Below are positions 36,252 to 45,038 of a DNA stretch of 64,000 nucleotides, piece after piece. Origin of the DNA: CBDDEH01 sp965226865 (GTDB lineage: Bacteria > Chloroflexota > Dehalococcoidia > Lucifugimonadales > JAGWBF01); assembly GCA_965226865.1 (NCBI GenBank), contig CBDDEH010000002.1, positions 186,001 to 250,000 on the forward strand, read 5' to 3'. The notes under the pieces are model-generated. The model was not told where the DNA came from, searched no databases, and saw only the letters and a program-made list of their open reading frames with translations. Position numbers and translations under genes: made by a program. The first letter of the stretch is position 1; every line of letters begins with the position of its first letter.

Positions 36252-36423
36252 GGCTCCTCCTTGGTATGTCCGCTGACTCCGCCAGAGAAAATATTAGCAC
36301 ACGGCTTGTAATAGTGTTGAGAAAGTCTGCAAATAAGCGAGGCGTTCCCTTGTTCCGTATTTGCGCTATGATAAAATTATACTTGTCGTAGAATCCGCGC
36401 CTATCTTCTGGAGTACCCTGTAG

Positions 36424-36987
36424 ATGGAAGAGCTGTTTGGCCAAGCAAACCATGAGCGTGCAGACATCAGTCTGTGCATATTCCCCCACCTGAGAGAGTT
36501 CATGGCTGTCGACCTTAGAAACGATGACACTCGTGTGACGCTCCTGTCCACCAGTGAAGTTTTTGGCTCAAACTTCATCGCTGGTGTCGAAGAAGGATTC
36601 AGCCAGATCTTGAGGGAAAGCACGGAGCATCCGTTCGCCCATCTTATAGACCTCCCACTCAGGGTTGAGGAGCTGGTCAGGGAAGCGGGAATGCAGTCTA
36701 TTCTGGACCAGTTGGGAGGCGGAGGCGATGAGGACTTCCCCACGGTTGCAGTGTTCATCATCGGAGGCGCCGCACTCTCCATGACGTCCGACCAAATCAC
36801 CGAGGCCTTCCAAGCCATGTTGGGCGATAAAGCTGACTCGGCGACGATCTCTGAGTGTTCAAAGCTGCTAGATAGATTAGTGGTAGAAGAGCGTCAGGTA
36901 GTAAAAACCATCGACCGGCAAGAGCTAAGGGACGCTCTCGAGGGCCAGTCGCCTAACTTCTTTACTTTGTGGGAGCGCAGAAACTAG
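36424..36987 (+). CDS. Conserved-looking hypothetical protein
   Basis: 187 residues, not recognised. The sequence is acidic and soluble, with a cluster of Gly (LGGGGDEDFP) followed by a hydrophobic strand (TVAVFIIGGAALSM) in the middle and a helical C-terminal half. It is divergently oriented from otsB across a 170-base gap that should hold both promoters. An IS481-like element begins about 95 bases downstream. No function is proposed. Confidence 0.55.
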   Translation: MEELFGQANHERADISLCIFPHLREFMAVDLRNDDTRVTLLSTSEVFGSNFIAGVEEGFSQILRESTEHPFAHLIDLPLRVEELVREAGMQSILDQLGGGGDEDFPTVAVFIIGGAALSMTSDQITEAFQAMLGDKADSATISECSKLLDRLVVEERQVVKTIDRQELRDALEGQSPNFFTLWERRN

Positions 36988-37080
36988 TCTATAACATTCG
37001 GAGAAAATCCAGCCCCAGACATGCGATCCAAAGAGCGTGACCTTCCTAGCGAATCACCCTTCTCTCGTTCATAATGATGG

Positions 37081-38108
37081 GTGACACTTAGAATAGTGTC
37101 ATTATGAAGATAGTAGGAGCAAGGGGACGTGGAGCAAAGAGTATAAGTAGGGTTCAAGAGCTGTCGAGGATGGCTAGGCAGCGCCTGAAGTGGATGGATT
37201 ACTACCTAGATTATGAGAACAATGCCTCTCTGACCTGCCGTTACTTCGGGATCAGCCGTCAGACCTTCTATAGGTGGAGGCGAAGGTACAATCCCAGGGA
37301 CCTGAGGAGCTTGGAGGAGAGGAGCCACAGGCCCAGGCGCTTACGTCAGCCCACCTGGTCTGGGGAGCTGGCCATAGCAGTATTTCATCTGAGGGAGCAG
37401 TACCCCAGGTGGGGCAAGGACAAGCTGATGGTTATGCTACGGGAGCGAGGCTGGCAGGTCTCCACCTCTATGGTCGGACGTATACTGAGCTCACTGAAGG
37501 CCCGTGGGGTGCTCAAAGAACCCCATGCCGCTGGTATCTCCACTCGTAAGCGAGTGTGAAGACGCCCTTATGTTGTACGTAAGCCCAAAGGGTATGCCGT
37601 AAAGGAACCCGGGGACTTGGTGCAGGTGGACACCCTGGATGTGCGGCCTCTCCCCGGCATGGCGCTGAAACACTTCACCGCCAGAGACGTGGTCTCCCGC
37701 TGGGATGTGGTAGAAGCCCACTCTAGAGCCACCGCCAGGACAGCTGCAGGCTTCCTTGATGCCCTGCAAGCCCGGATGCCCTTCCCAGTACGAGCTATAC
37801 AGGTGGACGGCGGCTCTGAGTTCCAGGCAGGCTTCGAGTCGGAATGCCAGCGCCGGGGCCTATTGCTCTTTGTCCTGCCACCCCGATCTCCTAAGCTCAA
37901 CGGCTGTGTGGAACGGGCCCAGCGCACCCATACCGAAGAGTTCTATGAAGTTGCAGATTTCTCCCTGGACCTGGCCACCCTGAACCAGGAGCTCCAGGCT
38001 TGGGAACGAACCTATAACACTATCCGACCCCACCAGGCCCTGGGCTACCTCACTCCCCACCAATTCGTCACCCATTCCCAACATCAACGGAAGGAGGCCA
38101 AGTGTCAC
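37081..38108 (+). mobile_element. IS481-like insertion sequence
   Basis: 1028 bp bounded by short inverted repeats: GTGACACTTAG at 37081-37091 and CCAAGTGTCAC at 38098-38108 (10 of 11 match). One transposase gene fills it. No clear target duplication was found. The element separates the trehalose genes from the pilin-like genes. Confidence 0.75.
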
Positions 38109-38111
38109 TAA
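37104..38111 (+). pseudogene. IS481-like transposase interrupted by an in-frame TGA
   Basis: One reading frame with a single TGA at 37557-37559, between RKRV and RRPYVVRKPKGYAVKEP. The N-terminal HTH part (CRYFGISRQTFYRWRRRYNP) and the rve core are both well formed, with catalytic acids in LVQVDTLDVRP, AIQVDGGSEFQAGF and NGCVERAQRTHTEEF. The stop removes the catalytic core, so the element should be inactive unless the stop is misread or a sequence error (TGG to TGA is one change). The terminal stop TAA lies just outside the right inverted repeat. Confidence 0.8.
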
Positions 38112-38245
38112 TCTACTGGACGAGTACAATACCTTGACGCCCTGTTTGCCCGCCAATGCTAGACTACCGATGGAAAATTTAATAGGGCGAAAAAGGGGTC
38201 AGGGGCTTTCCTGGCCTCTTTTTGTTTTTAAAACACCCCGGATTT

Positions 38246-40675
38246 ATGAGATTCTTGCGTCACAACTCAGGTGTAACCCTCTTGGAGATGGCGGTTTCTA
38301 TAGCGCTTTTCTCTATCTCGATAACCATTGTCACGGGAGCGCTGACTGTCGGAACGGGGCTAACCCAGCAAGCCGGAGATCAAACCGGTGCGTCTACCGT
38401 CGGAACCTCTCAGCTTGAAGATACGCTCAGTAAAACTTATGTGGAGCCCGCGGATTATTCCACGATCACTGAAACTGGTGGACTCACGATTACCTTTAAC
38501 AACTTCGTGATCAGTCCGACCCTCCTCGAAAGAATAACGGTAATCGTCTCAGACACAGACGGTGTGGAGCTGCTAAACGTTTCGACCCACAAGGTCAACG
38601 ACGCCTTCTTGGCTGGGCCTCCTACGCTCCAATTTTCCCAGAGGGATTTCCAGTGGTTTGAGAACACGGGCGACCTGACCCCAATCACATCCCTGGCCGC
38701 AGAGAATAGCTCGTTTACAGTACGGGAGCTAAGCCAAGTATATAGGCTTAGGATGAGTGTCCAGTTACCTCAGCTACCGTTAACGACGGCCGACCAGGCC
38801 TTCAAATTACAGTACGCGCCGACCTCAGGTGGCCCCTGGACCGACGTGGGCGCAGCAGGTTCAGGAACGACCTGGCGAGGTTTCGACAACCCCAGCGTGG
38901 CCGACGGCGCCACCCTTCCCAGCCTGAAGTTGACCCTTTCCGGTGTGGTTGAGAGCTATGAGGAAGAGAACCCATCGGTTGCCAACCCCAATGCTATTAC
39001 CACCGGAGATGTCGGCGAATGGGATTGGGTAATTGAGGAAAACTCGGCGCCGTTCAATACGACCTTTTTCTTCCGCATGGTCCAGGACGATGGTACTGCC
39101 TTTCTGAGCTATACCCGGCTGGCAAGCATCGTCATGCCTCCACCCCTGACGTTGGACCAGTTTGATTATCAGTGGTTCGAAAACGTCGATAGCGTCGATC
39201 CCACATCTCCAGCAGCAACGGTGCGCACTCCCTTTACCGCTACTGTCCACGGTCGACCCTACCGTATCAGGATGAACGTTGGCGTAGACGGGCTCAACCT
39301 CAATACAGGCGACCAGGCCTTCGAACTTCAATACGCTACTTCCACAGGTGGCCCCTGGACTGATGTAGGCACCTCGGATTCAACGGAAACGTGGCGCTTC
39401 TTCGACAACCCCTCTGTGGCCGATGGAGCGACCATTGGGACATTGAAGCTTTCGACCTCCAATATCGCTGAAAGCTATCAGGAGTCGAATCCTTCGGTCG
39501 CTAACCCCACTGCCATCGAAGTGCCGGACAGGGGTGAATGGGACTGGTCTATTCAAGACAACAGCACCGCTGATAGCACAACATATTTCTTCAGGATGGT
39601 GAAGAGTGGCGACGTTGCCCTTGATACATACACGCGCTATCCGGAATTTACTACGGCCCCAGCGCCCGTTCTTACCCAACAGGACTATCGGTGGTACTCA
39701 AACATCGACAGCGTGACGCCTACAACCGGTCTTGCCGCAGAGAACACCGCGACCACAGGCGCGACACCGACCACCATATTCCGACTACGCATGAACGTGG
39801 GTGTTGGCACCGCCAACTTAACGGGTGACCGCCAGGCGTTCAAGCTGCAGTTTGCGACCAGCACCGGAGGCGCGTGGACCGACCTCGGCGCCGCGGGTTC
39901 AGGAGTGGCGTGGCGTTTCTTTGACAACCCCACTCCAACCGACGGTTCCACGTTGCCGAGTGTACTGCTGTCCTCGTCAGAAGTTGCAGAGAGCTACCAG
40001 GAGTCCAATCCCTCCCCGCTGAATCCCAACCCCATAGATACCGGGGATGAGGGTGAGTGGGACTGGGTGGTACAGAGCAATACTGCGGTTGCTGGCACCT
40101 TCTTTTTCAGAATGGTCAAGGACGATGGCACACCCCTGGATACCTACGTCAACTTTCCTGCGATCTCTACGGCCGCACCGGTTCTAACGCAGCAAGACTA
40201 CCGGTGGTACGCGAATATCGACGCCCTCACGCCTACCACGTCCCTGGCTGGAGAGAATACCCTTGTCACGGGAGCCACGCCGTTGACCGTCTTTCGCCTG
40301 CGCATGAACATAGACGTCAGCAGTATCGACCTACCCACGACAACACAGGCCTTCAAGCTCCAATTTGCGACGAGTACCGGCGGCTCCTGGACCGACGTTG
40401 GAGCTATCAGCTCGGTATCCCCTTGGCGCTTCTTCGACAACGCTTCAGTTGCCGACGGAACGACCCTGACCAGCCTGCTGTTAGCTGCTTCGGACGAAGC
40501 AGGGAGCTACCAGGAGTCGAATCCCTCTGTCTCCAACCCAAATCCTATAAGCGCCTCCGAACAGGCTGAGTGGGACTGGGTGCTGGAGGACAACACAGCC
40601 CCCACGGATACCTACTTCTTCAGGATGGTGCGAGACGACGGTACGGCACTGGATGGTTACACCAACTACCCTTGA
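38246..40675 (+). CDS. Giant prepilin-like repeat protein, N-terminal part (modules 1-4)
   Basis: Start MRFLRHNSG then VTLLEMAVSIALFSISITIV: a type IV prepilin leader with Gly at -1 and Glu at +5, followed by the N-terminal helix. An in-frame start at 38222 adds eight residues. After about residue 130 come repeated modules of 171-177 residues, beginning near nucleotides 38631, 39153, 39669 and 40182. Each has LTQQDYRWY-like, FKLQFATSTGGAWTDVG-like, ESYQESNPS-like and EWDWV...FFFRM segments. The frame stops at 40675 in NYP but the pattern continues without a gap in another frame. Likely a pilus- or surface-attached fibre or adhesin exported by the pilus machinery. Confidence 0.8.
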   Translation: MRFLRHNSGVTLLEMAVSIALFSISITIVTGALTVGTGLTQQAGDQTGASTVGTSQLEDTLSKTYVEPADYSTITETGGLTITFNNFVISPTLLERITVIVSDTDGVELLNVSTHKVNDAFLAGPPTLQFSQRDFQWFENTGDLTPITSLAAENSSFTVRELSQVYRLRMSVQLPQLPLTTADQAFKLQYAPTSGGPWTDVGAAGSGTTWRGFDNPSVADGATLPSLKLTLSGVVESYEEENPSVANPNAITTGDVGEWDWVIEENSAPFNTTFFFRMVQDDGTAFLSYTRLASIVMPPPLTLDQFDYQWFENVDSVDPTSPAATVRTPFTATVHGRPYRIRMNVGVDGLNLNTGDQAFELQYATSTGGPWTDVGTSDSTETWRFFDNPSVADGATIGTLKLSTSNIAESYQESNPSVANPTAIEVPDRGEWDWSIQDNSTADSTTYFFRMVKSGDVALDTYTRYPEFTTAPAPVLTQQDYRWYSNIDSVTPTTGLAAENTATTGATPTTIFRLRMNVGVGTANLTGDRQAFKLQFATSTGGAWTDLGAAGSGVAWRFFDNPTPTDGSTLPSVLLSSSEVAESYQESNPSPLNPNPIDTGDEGEWDWVVQSNTAVAGTFFFRMVKDDGTPLDTYVNFPAISTAAPVLTQQDYRWYANIDALTPTTSLAGENTLVTGATPLTVFRLRMNIDVSSIDLPTTTQAFKLQFATSTGGSWTDVGAISSVSPWRFFDNASVADGTTLTSLLLAASDEAGSYQESNPSVSNPNPISASEQAEWDWVLEDNTAPTDTYFFRMVRDDGTALDGYTNYP

Positions 40676-42698
40676 AATTCAAGCCGATAGCCCTGTGTTG
40701 ACCCAGCAGGACTACCAGTGGTTCGAGAATAACAACAGCAAGAACCCTGCCGTATCTCTGGCCGGTGAGAACACGTCTATCCAGGCCACCGGACCCAAAG
40801 TGGTCTACCGCATCCGGATGAACTTAGAAGCAACCGGAACGACGTTGCCAATCGGTGCCCAGGCCTTCAAGCTGCAGTTTGCGACCAGCACTGGAGGTGC
40901 CTTCACCGACGTGGGGCCGATCGGCTCCACCGGCGACCTCTGGGTAGGGTTCGACAACCCAGCCGGAAGTACTGTGGACGGCTCAACGGTCCCCAACATC
41001 GAGCTCTCAACCACCACCGTAAGGGAAACCTACGAAGAGGAGAACCCCTCGGCGGTCAACCTACGGGCTTTGACCAGTGGAGACAGGGGTGAGTGGGACT
41101 GGGTTGTCAAGGACGAGAACGCTGCAACCAGCGAGACCTGCTTCTTCCGCATGGTGAGGGCTGACGGTACGCCGATAGATGGCTATACGAATTTCCCAGA
41201 GATAAGCACCACGTCTCCCTCGACGCTCACACAACAAGACTATCGCTGGTTCCAGAATACGGCCGGCACGGATCCAACAACGCCCTTAGCAGCCGAGAAC
41301 TCTCCAACCACCGGTGCGACGCCTCTGACTGTCTTCAGACTACGCATGAACGTGGACGTTGCGACGGCCGACGTCCCCGCCGATACACAAGCTTTCAAGC
41401 TCCAATGCGCCGTCAGCACCGGCGGGGCCTGGACCGACGTGGGCGCCATCGGCTCGGCAGAGACGTGGCGAGGATTCAACAACGGGGGAGCAACCGATGG
41501 CGCTACTATTTCGACTTTGCTATTGACCGCCTCCGACGTCCTGGAGAGCTACGAAGAATCTAATCCCTCGGTCACCAATCCCAACGTAATCAGCACGGGT
41601 GAGCAGGGTGAGTGGGACTGGGTGGTCGAGAACAATAACTTGGCCTCGGCGGATACCTTCTTCTTCCGGATGGTCGAAGACGACGGCACTCCATTGGATA
41701 GCTACGTCAACTACCCTGAGATAGAGACAGTGACTCCGATTCTCGTACAGGAAGACTACCGCTTGTATGAGAATCGGGACCGGAAACAGCCCAACGTCCC
41801 ATTAGCCGCTGAAAACACACCGTTCACAGCTAGTGTGACCGGGGTGGTTCACCGTATTCGTATGAACGTAGGCGACACCGACGTGGATCTGCCTGATGAC
41901 GGCTTGCAGTTTAAGCTACAGTTTTCGACAAGCACTGGTGGCGCCTGGACGGACGTAGGACAGATAACCTCGGGTGACATATGGCGAGGATTCGACAACC
42001 CGGGTGTTGCGGATGAGGCCAATATTACGACGACGCTTCTATCGACGTCGACCGTGGGTGAGAGCTACGAGGAAGAGAGCCCCTCCGAGCTCAACCGCAA
42101 CGCGATCAACTCTGGTGACAGGGGTGAGTGGGACTGGGTGATCGAGAACAACGGTGCTGCCTCTGATACGACCTATTTCTTCCGGATGGTGAGGAACGAC
42201 GGCACTCCCCTCGACGGCTATACCAACTACCCCACCATAACCACGATTCCGCCCACCATAGCCTTTGACGATTTCGAGTCCGGTGGGTCCTCGGGAGGCA
42301 CTGGCTGGATCGCCTCCTGGGTATTCTCTGGTGACGCTGGCGTCACCACTCTCAATGGTCCTCATCAAGGGTCATTCCATCTACGTCTCAGGCGTGGTAC
42401 TGGCCATGCCGACAGGAACGTCAACCTCTCCGGCAAGACCTCCGCCAGGGTCCAGTTCTGGGCTAAAGTCAGGTCCTTCGAGGGCAGCGAAAACGCCACC
42501 TTCGCCGTCAGCTCTGACGGTGTTTCGTTCACTACGATCAAAACCTGGGTCAACGGTGAAGACGACAATATCTACAAGTTCTACGATTTCGACGTGGTGT
42601 CTTTCATCGGTAGCAACTTCACGATAGCCTTCGACGCCAACATGAACCAGGCCAACGACAGAATCATGTTCGACGAAGTTCGCGTGGTTGGGGAGTGA
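40671..42698 (+). CDS. Giant prepilin-like repeat protein, C-terminal part (modules 5-7 and DFESG domain)
   Basis: It continues the protein above after a frame change near 40668-40674. Modules begin near 40695, 41226 and 41742. They are followed by a C-terminal domain of about 145 residues (42260-42698) starting FDDFESGGSSGGTGW and containing HLRLRRGTGHADRNVNLSGK, VQFWAKVRSFE and a final MFDEVRVVG. The same domain ends the next two genes. Its pattern of beta strands with an Asp/Asn-rich close suggests a jelly-roll or carbohydrate-binding fold; that is inference. Joined, the protein has about 1480 residues. Confidence 0.78.
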   Translation, partial: LEIQADSPVLTQQDYQWFENNNSKNPAVSLAGENTSIQATGPKVVYRIRMNLEATGTTLPIGAQAFKLQFATSTGGAFTDVGPIGSTGDLWVGFDNPAGSTVDGSTVPNIELSTTTVRETYEEENPSAVNLRALTSGDRGEWDWVVKDENAATSETCFFRMVRADGTPIDGYTNFPEISTTSPSTLTQQDYRWFQNTAGTDPTTPLAAENSPTTGATPLTVFRLRMNVDVATADVPADTQAFKLQCAVSTGGAWTDVGAIGSAETWRGFNNGGATDGATISTLLLTASDVLESYEESNPSVTNPNVISTGEQGEWDWVVENNNLASADTFFFRMVEDDGTPLDSYVNYPEIETVTPILVQEDYRLYENRDRKQPNVPLAAENTPFTASVTGVVHRIRMNVGDTDVDLPDDGLQFKLQFSTSTGGAWTDVGQITSGDIWRGFDNPGVADEANITTTLLSTSTVGESYEEESPSELNRNAINSGDRGEWDWVIENNGAASDTTYFFRMVRNDGTPLDGYTNYPTITTIPPTIAFDDFESGGSSGGTGWIASWVFSGDAGVTTLNGPHQGSFHLRLRRGTGHADRNVNLSGKTSARVQFWAKVRSFEGSENATFAVSSDGVSFTTIKTWVNGEDDNIYKFYDFDVVSFIGSNFTIAFDANMNQANDRIMFDEVRVVGE

Positions 42699-42704
42699 CG
42701 ATCT

Positions 42705-43715
42705 ATGCCTAGATCCCTTCCGATAAACATCTTCAAACAGGATGGACTTACCATGCTGGAGATGGCTGTCGTAATGGTAGTGCTGGGCCTGATTGCGGTG
42801 CCTATGAGCCTTGTCATCTTCCAGACGATAACGATTCCCATACGGGCATCCGGCACAAATAACCTGATTCACGATGTCCGCCTTGCTCCGGTTGAAATCG
42901 CGGAGGACGCCAGAAACGCCACTACCTTCACACCGGGCACCGGCCTGGACTACGGGACATTCGCCTGGGTGGACCGCACCGGTTCCTCCACGGCCGATCA
43001 TTCTGTTAGATACTTCTACTCCACCGGAGACGAGACCCTGAAGCGTGAAGAAATCATAGATGCGGGAACGCCTACAACTTTGAGGGTCATCGGAAACGTA
43101 AAGAACCAGGGGGACGTATCTATCCAGCAGACCGGCGATCTGATAACTGCGTCGGTCACGGCGACCATAAGCTCGGGAGCGGAGGATACCACCAGGAGTG
43201 CCACTATCAGGACGCAGTTACGACCAGGTTCGCCGACTGCTCAGCCTACTCCCTCTCCGGTCACCTTAGCCAGGGACGATTTCGAGAGCGGTGATTTCAC
43301 CGGCGGTACTGGATGGGCGGGGGTTTGGGCGACAGTCGGTAACACCAACGTCGTGGGCACTGAGGCGCCTTTTGAGGGGTCTGAGCATATGAGGTTACGC
43401 AATTCGGCGGCGCGCGCCGAGCGGGAAATCGACCTCTTGGGCCAGTCCGATATGAGGATTCAGTTCCAGTACAAGGCCCAGGACTTCAGCCCTGGAGACA
43501 CCCTGGTGCTGGAGGTCAGCGTAGACGGCGGGGGCATCTTCACCCCCATCAGGACCTGGGTAGACGGCGAAGACGACGATACATATACGTTTGAGGACGT
43601 AAGCCTTGGGACGGCCGACTTACCAGTCGACACTTCCATAGCCTTTGATTCCAATATGGGGGGCGACTTTTTCGTAGATGACCTCAAGATAGTCAGGACG
43701 TGGTCTGGACAATGA
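42705..43715 (+). CDS. Prepilin-like protein with C-terminal DFESG domain
   Basis: 336 residues, seven bases after the repeat protein. Leader MPRSLPINIFKQDG then LTMLEMAVVMVVLGLIAV: Gly -1, Glu +5, followed by a hydrophobic helix, so it is a prepilin-peptidase substrate. The pilin-like domain runs to about residue 180, then a PTAQPTPSP linker leads to the shared domain (RDDFESGDFTGGTGWAG, then FFVDDLKIV). The size suits a minor pilin displaying a binding domain at the pilus tip or surface. Not a named family as far as can be judged by eye. Confidence 0.8.
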   Translation: MPRSLPINIFKQDGLTMLEMAVVMVVLGLIAVPMSLVIFQTITIPIRASGTNNLIHDVRLAPVEIAEDARNATTFTPGTGLDYGTFAWVDRTGSSTADHSVRYFYSTGDETLKREEIIDAGTPTTLRVIGNVKNQGDVSIQQTGDLITASVTATISSGAEDTTRSATIRTQLRPGSPTAQPTPSPVTLARDDFESGDFTGGTGWAGVWATVGNTNVVGTEAPFEGSEHMRLRNSAARAEREIDLLGQSDMRIQFQYKAQDFSPGDTLVLEVSVDGGGIFTPIRTWVDGEDDDTYTFEDVSLGTADLPVDTSIAFDSNMGGDFFVDDLKIVRTWSGQ

Positions 43716-43754
43716 GGCGGACCAAGTGGGCGTGATTAAAAAAACCTGGATCAA

Positions 43755-45020
43755 ATGGCGGGCCTGGTTAGGGATAACAGGGGCGTGATCCTGATATTCG
43801 TGTTGATAACCCTTGCTGTGGCACCGCTTGTTACCTTTGGATTTATCAGACTGGCCTCCACTTCTCTGCAGGTCGCGTCTGACGACGAAGACAGTTTGTT
43901 GGCCCGTTATGCCTCAGACTCGGGCGTCGTTGACGTCGTGAGCGACCTGCTTCAAGGAACGGATGCTCTTGACGGTTATGCTGTCCCCACCCCCACGGTC
44001 AATAGTCTGCCTGTCACTGTGGCCGTTAATGCGCCGTGGGCTCGGTACCGAGCCCACGGCGCTCTACCAGTACGTCGATCCTGGGGTCGGCTTCGGGCTA
44101 AGTCGGTGGACAGCCAGACTCACTACTTCATAAGGCTCGATAGTGTGTCTTCGGGTAGCAGTATCCGTGTCAACTGGGCATTCACCCCGACCACCGAACG
44201 CTGGAAGTTGAAACTGTATCAAGGCACGGGACCTCCCGGTGCCCCTGCAGCGACCGTCATCGCATCGGACGACTTCGAAAGTGGAGACTTTTCAGGGGGC
44301 ACGGGAGACTGGGTCTCCGCGAGCTGGACAACCGCTGGTGATGCCAGCGTCGTCTCCAGCGCCAGCCCTTTCGAAGGGACCTTTCACGTCCGGCTCAGGC
44401 GAGGGAACGGGCATATGGAGCGGGACGTTGATCTCAGTGGAAAGACTAACGTAAGGCTCCAGTTTTGGGCCAAGGCGAGCTCATTCGAAACCGGCGAGAC
44501 CGCGACCTGCTCTGTCGACGACGGCGGAGGACTAACGGTCGTGCGGCTGTGGGAAGACGGCGAAGACGACGATGTGTACAGGTTTGAGGATATAGACCTA
44601 TCTTCGTTCACCATGTCAGCAACTTTTCTCATTGTCTGTGACGCAAACATGTCGGGTGCTGGTGACCAGTTTTTCATTGATGCCCTTGAGGTCGTGAGCC
44701 AGGCCTTCCCGACTCCTATTGCCGAAGCGAGCGACACCGAGGGCCCGGGCGAGTTGTTTGCGCCGGCGTCGTTGGTTACCAGTGGAGGGGCCTACACGAT
44801 CGACTTTTTCAACGACTCGGGAGTTTCATTGGTTTCCGGCTCCTTCTCGACGGGTGGAGCCTCGACCGATACATGGATTTATGCCACGGCGTTCAAAGAC
44901 TATCTCATCTCCTCCACCGCTGACGGCACGAACATAGTCGCTTTTGCGAGGCAAATACCTGGCCCAACCAATCCTGTGACAAGACAATCGGTATTTATCG
45001 AGTCTTGGAAAGACCCATAA
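43755..45020 (+). CDS. PilX/GspK-like pilin-related protein with internal DFESG domain (pair of compensating frameshifts)
   Basis: 421 residues. The N-terminus RDNRGVILIFVLITLAVAPL resembles PilX-type minor pilin proteins rather than a canonical prepilin (no Glu +5). The DFESG domain lies near nucleotides 44266-44696, then a further C-terminal beta-rich region. Between 44041 and about 44098 the annotated frame gives an Arg-rich segment (RYRAHGALPVRRSWGRLRAK), while another frame reads LGTEPTALYQYVDPGVGFG, much more protein-like. Two compensating indels, one in a short A run at 44098-44102, would explain this. Last gene of a probable three-gene operon. Confidence 0.72.
   Translation: MAGLVRDNRGVILIFVLITLAVAPLVTFGFIRLASTSLQVASDDEDSLLARYASDSGVVDVVSDLLQGTDALDGYAVPTPTVNSLPVTVAVNAPWARYRAHGALPVRRSWGRLRAKSVDSQTHYFIRLDSVSSGSSIRVNWAFTPTTERWKLKLYQGTGPPGAPAATVIASDDFESGDFSGGTGDWVSASWTTAGDASVVSSASPFEGTFHVRLRRGNGHMERDVDLSGKTNVRLQFWAKASSFETGETATCSVDDGGGLTVVRLWEDGEDDDVYRFEDIDLSSFTMSATFLIVCDANMSGAGDQFFIDALEVVSQAFPTPIAEASDTEGPGELFAPASLVTSGGAYTIDFFNDSGVSLVSGSFSTGGASTDTWIYATAFKDYLISSTADGTNIVAFARQIPGPTNPVTRQSVFIESWKDP
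44031..44062. repeat. Perfect 32-bp palindrome inside the PilX-like gene
   Basis: The first half, GCGCCGTGGGCTCGGT (44031-44046), is followed directly by its exact reverse complement (44047-44062), with a KpnI-like GGTACC at the centre. It coincides with the start of the frame-disturbed segment of the gene, so a foldback artefact during sequencing or assembly is possible. Confidence 0.9.
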
Positions 45021-45038
45021 TCTGGACCCGAGCCGCCT

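Noticed and set aside
37557..37559. TGA recoded as Trp or selenocysteine
   Set aside because: TGA ends many normal genes here (for example ribH-region and znu genes), and no SECIS-like context or partner gene is visible.
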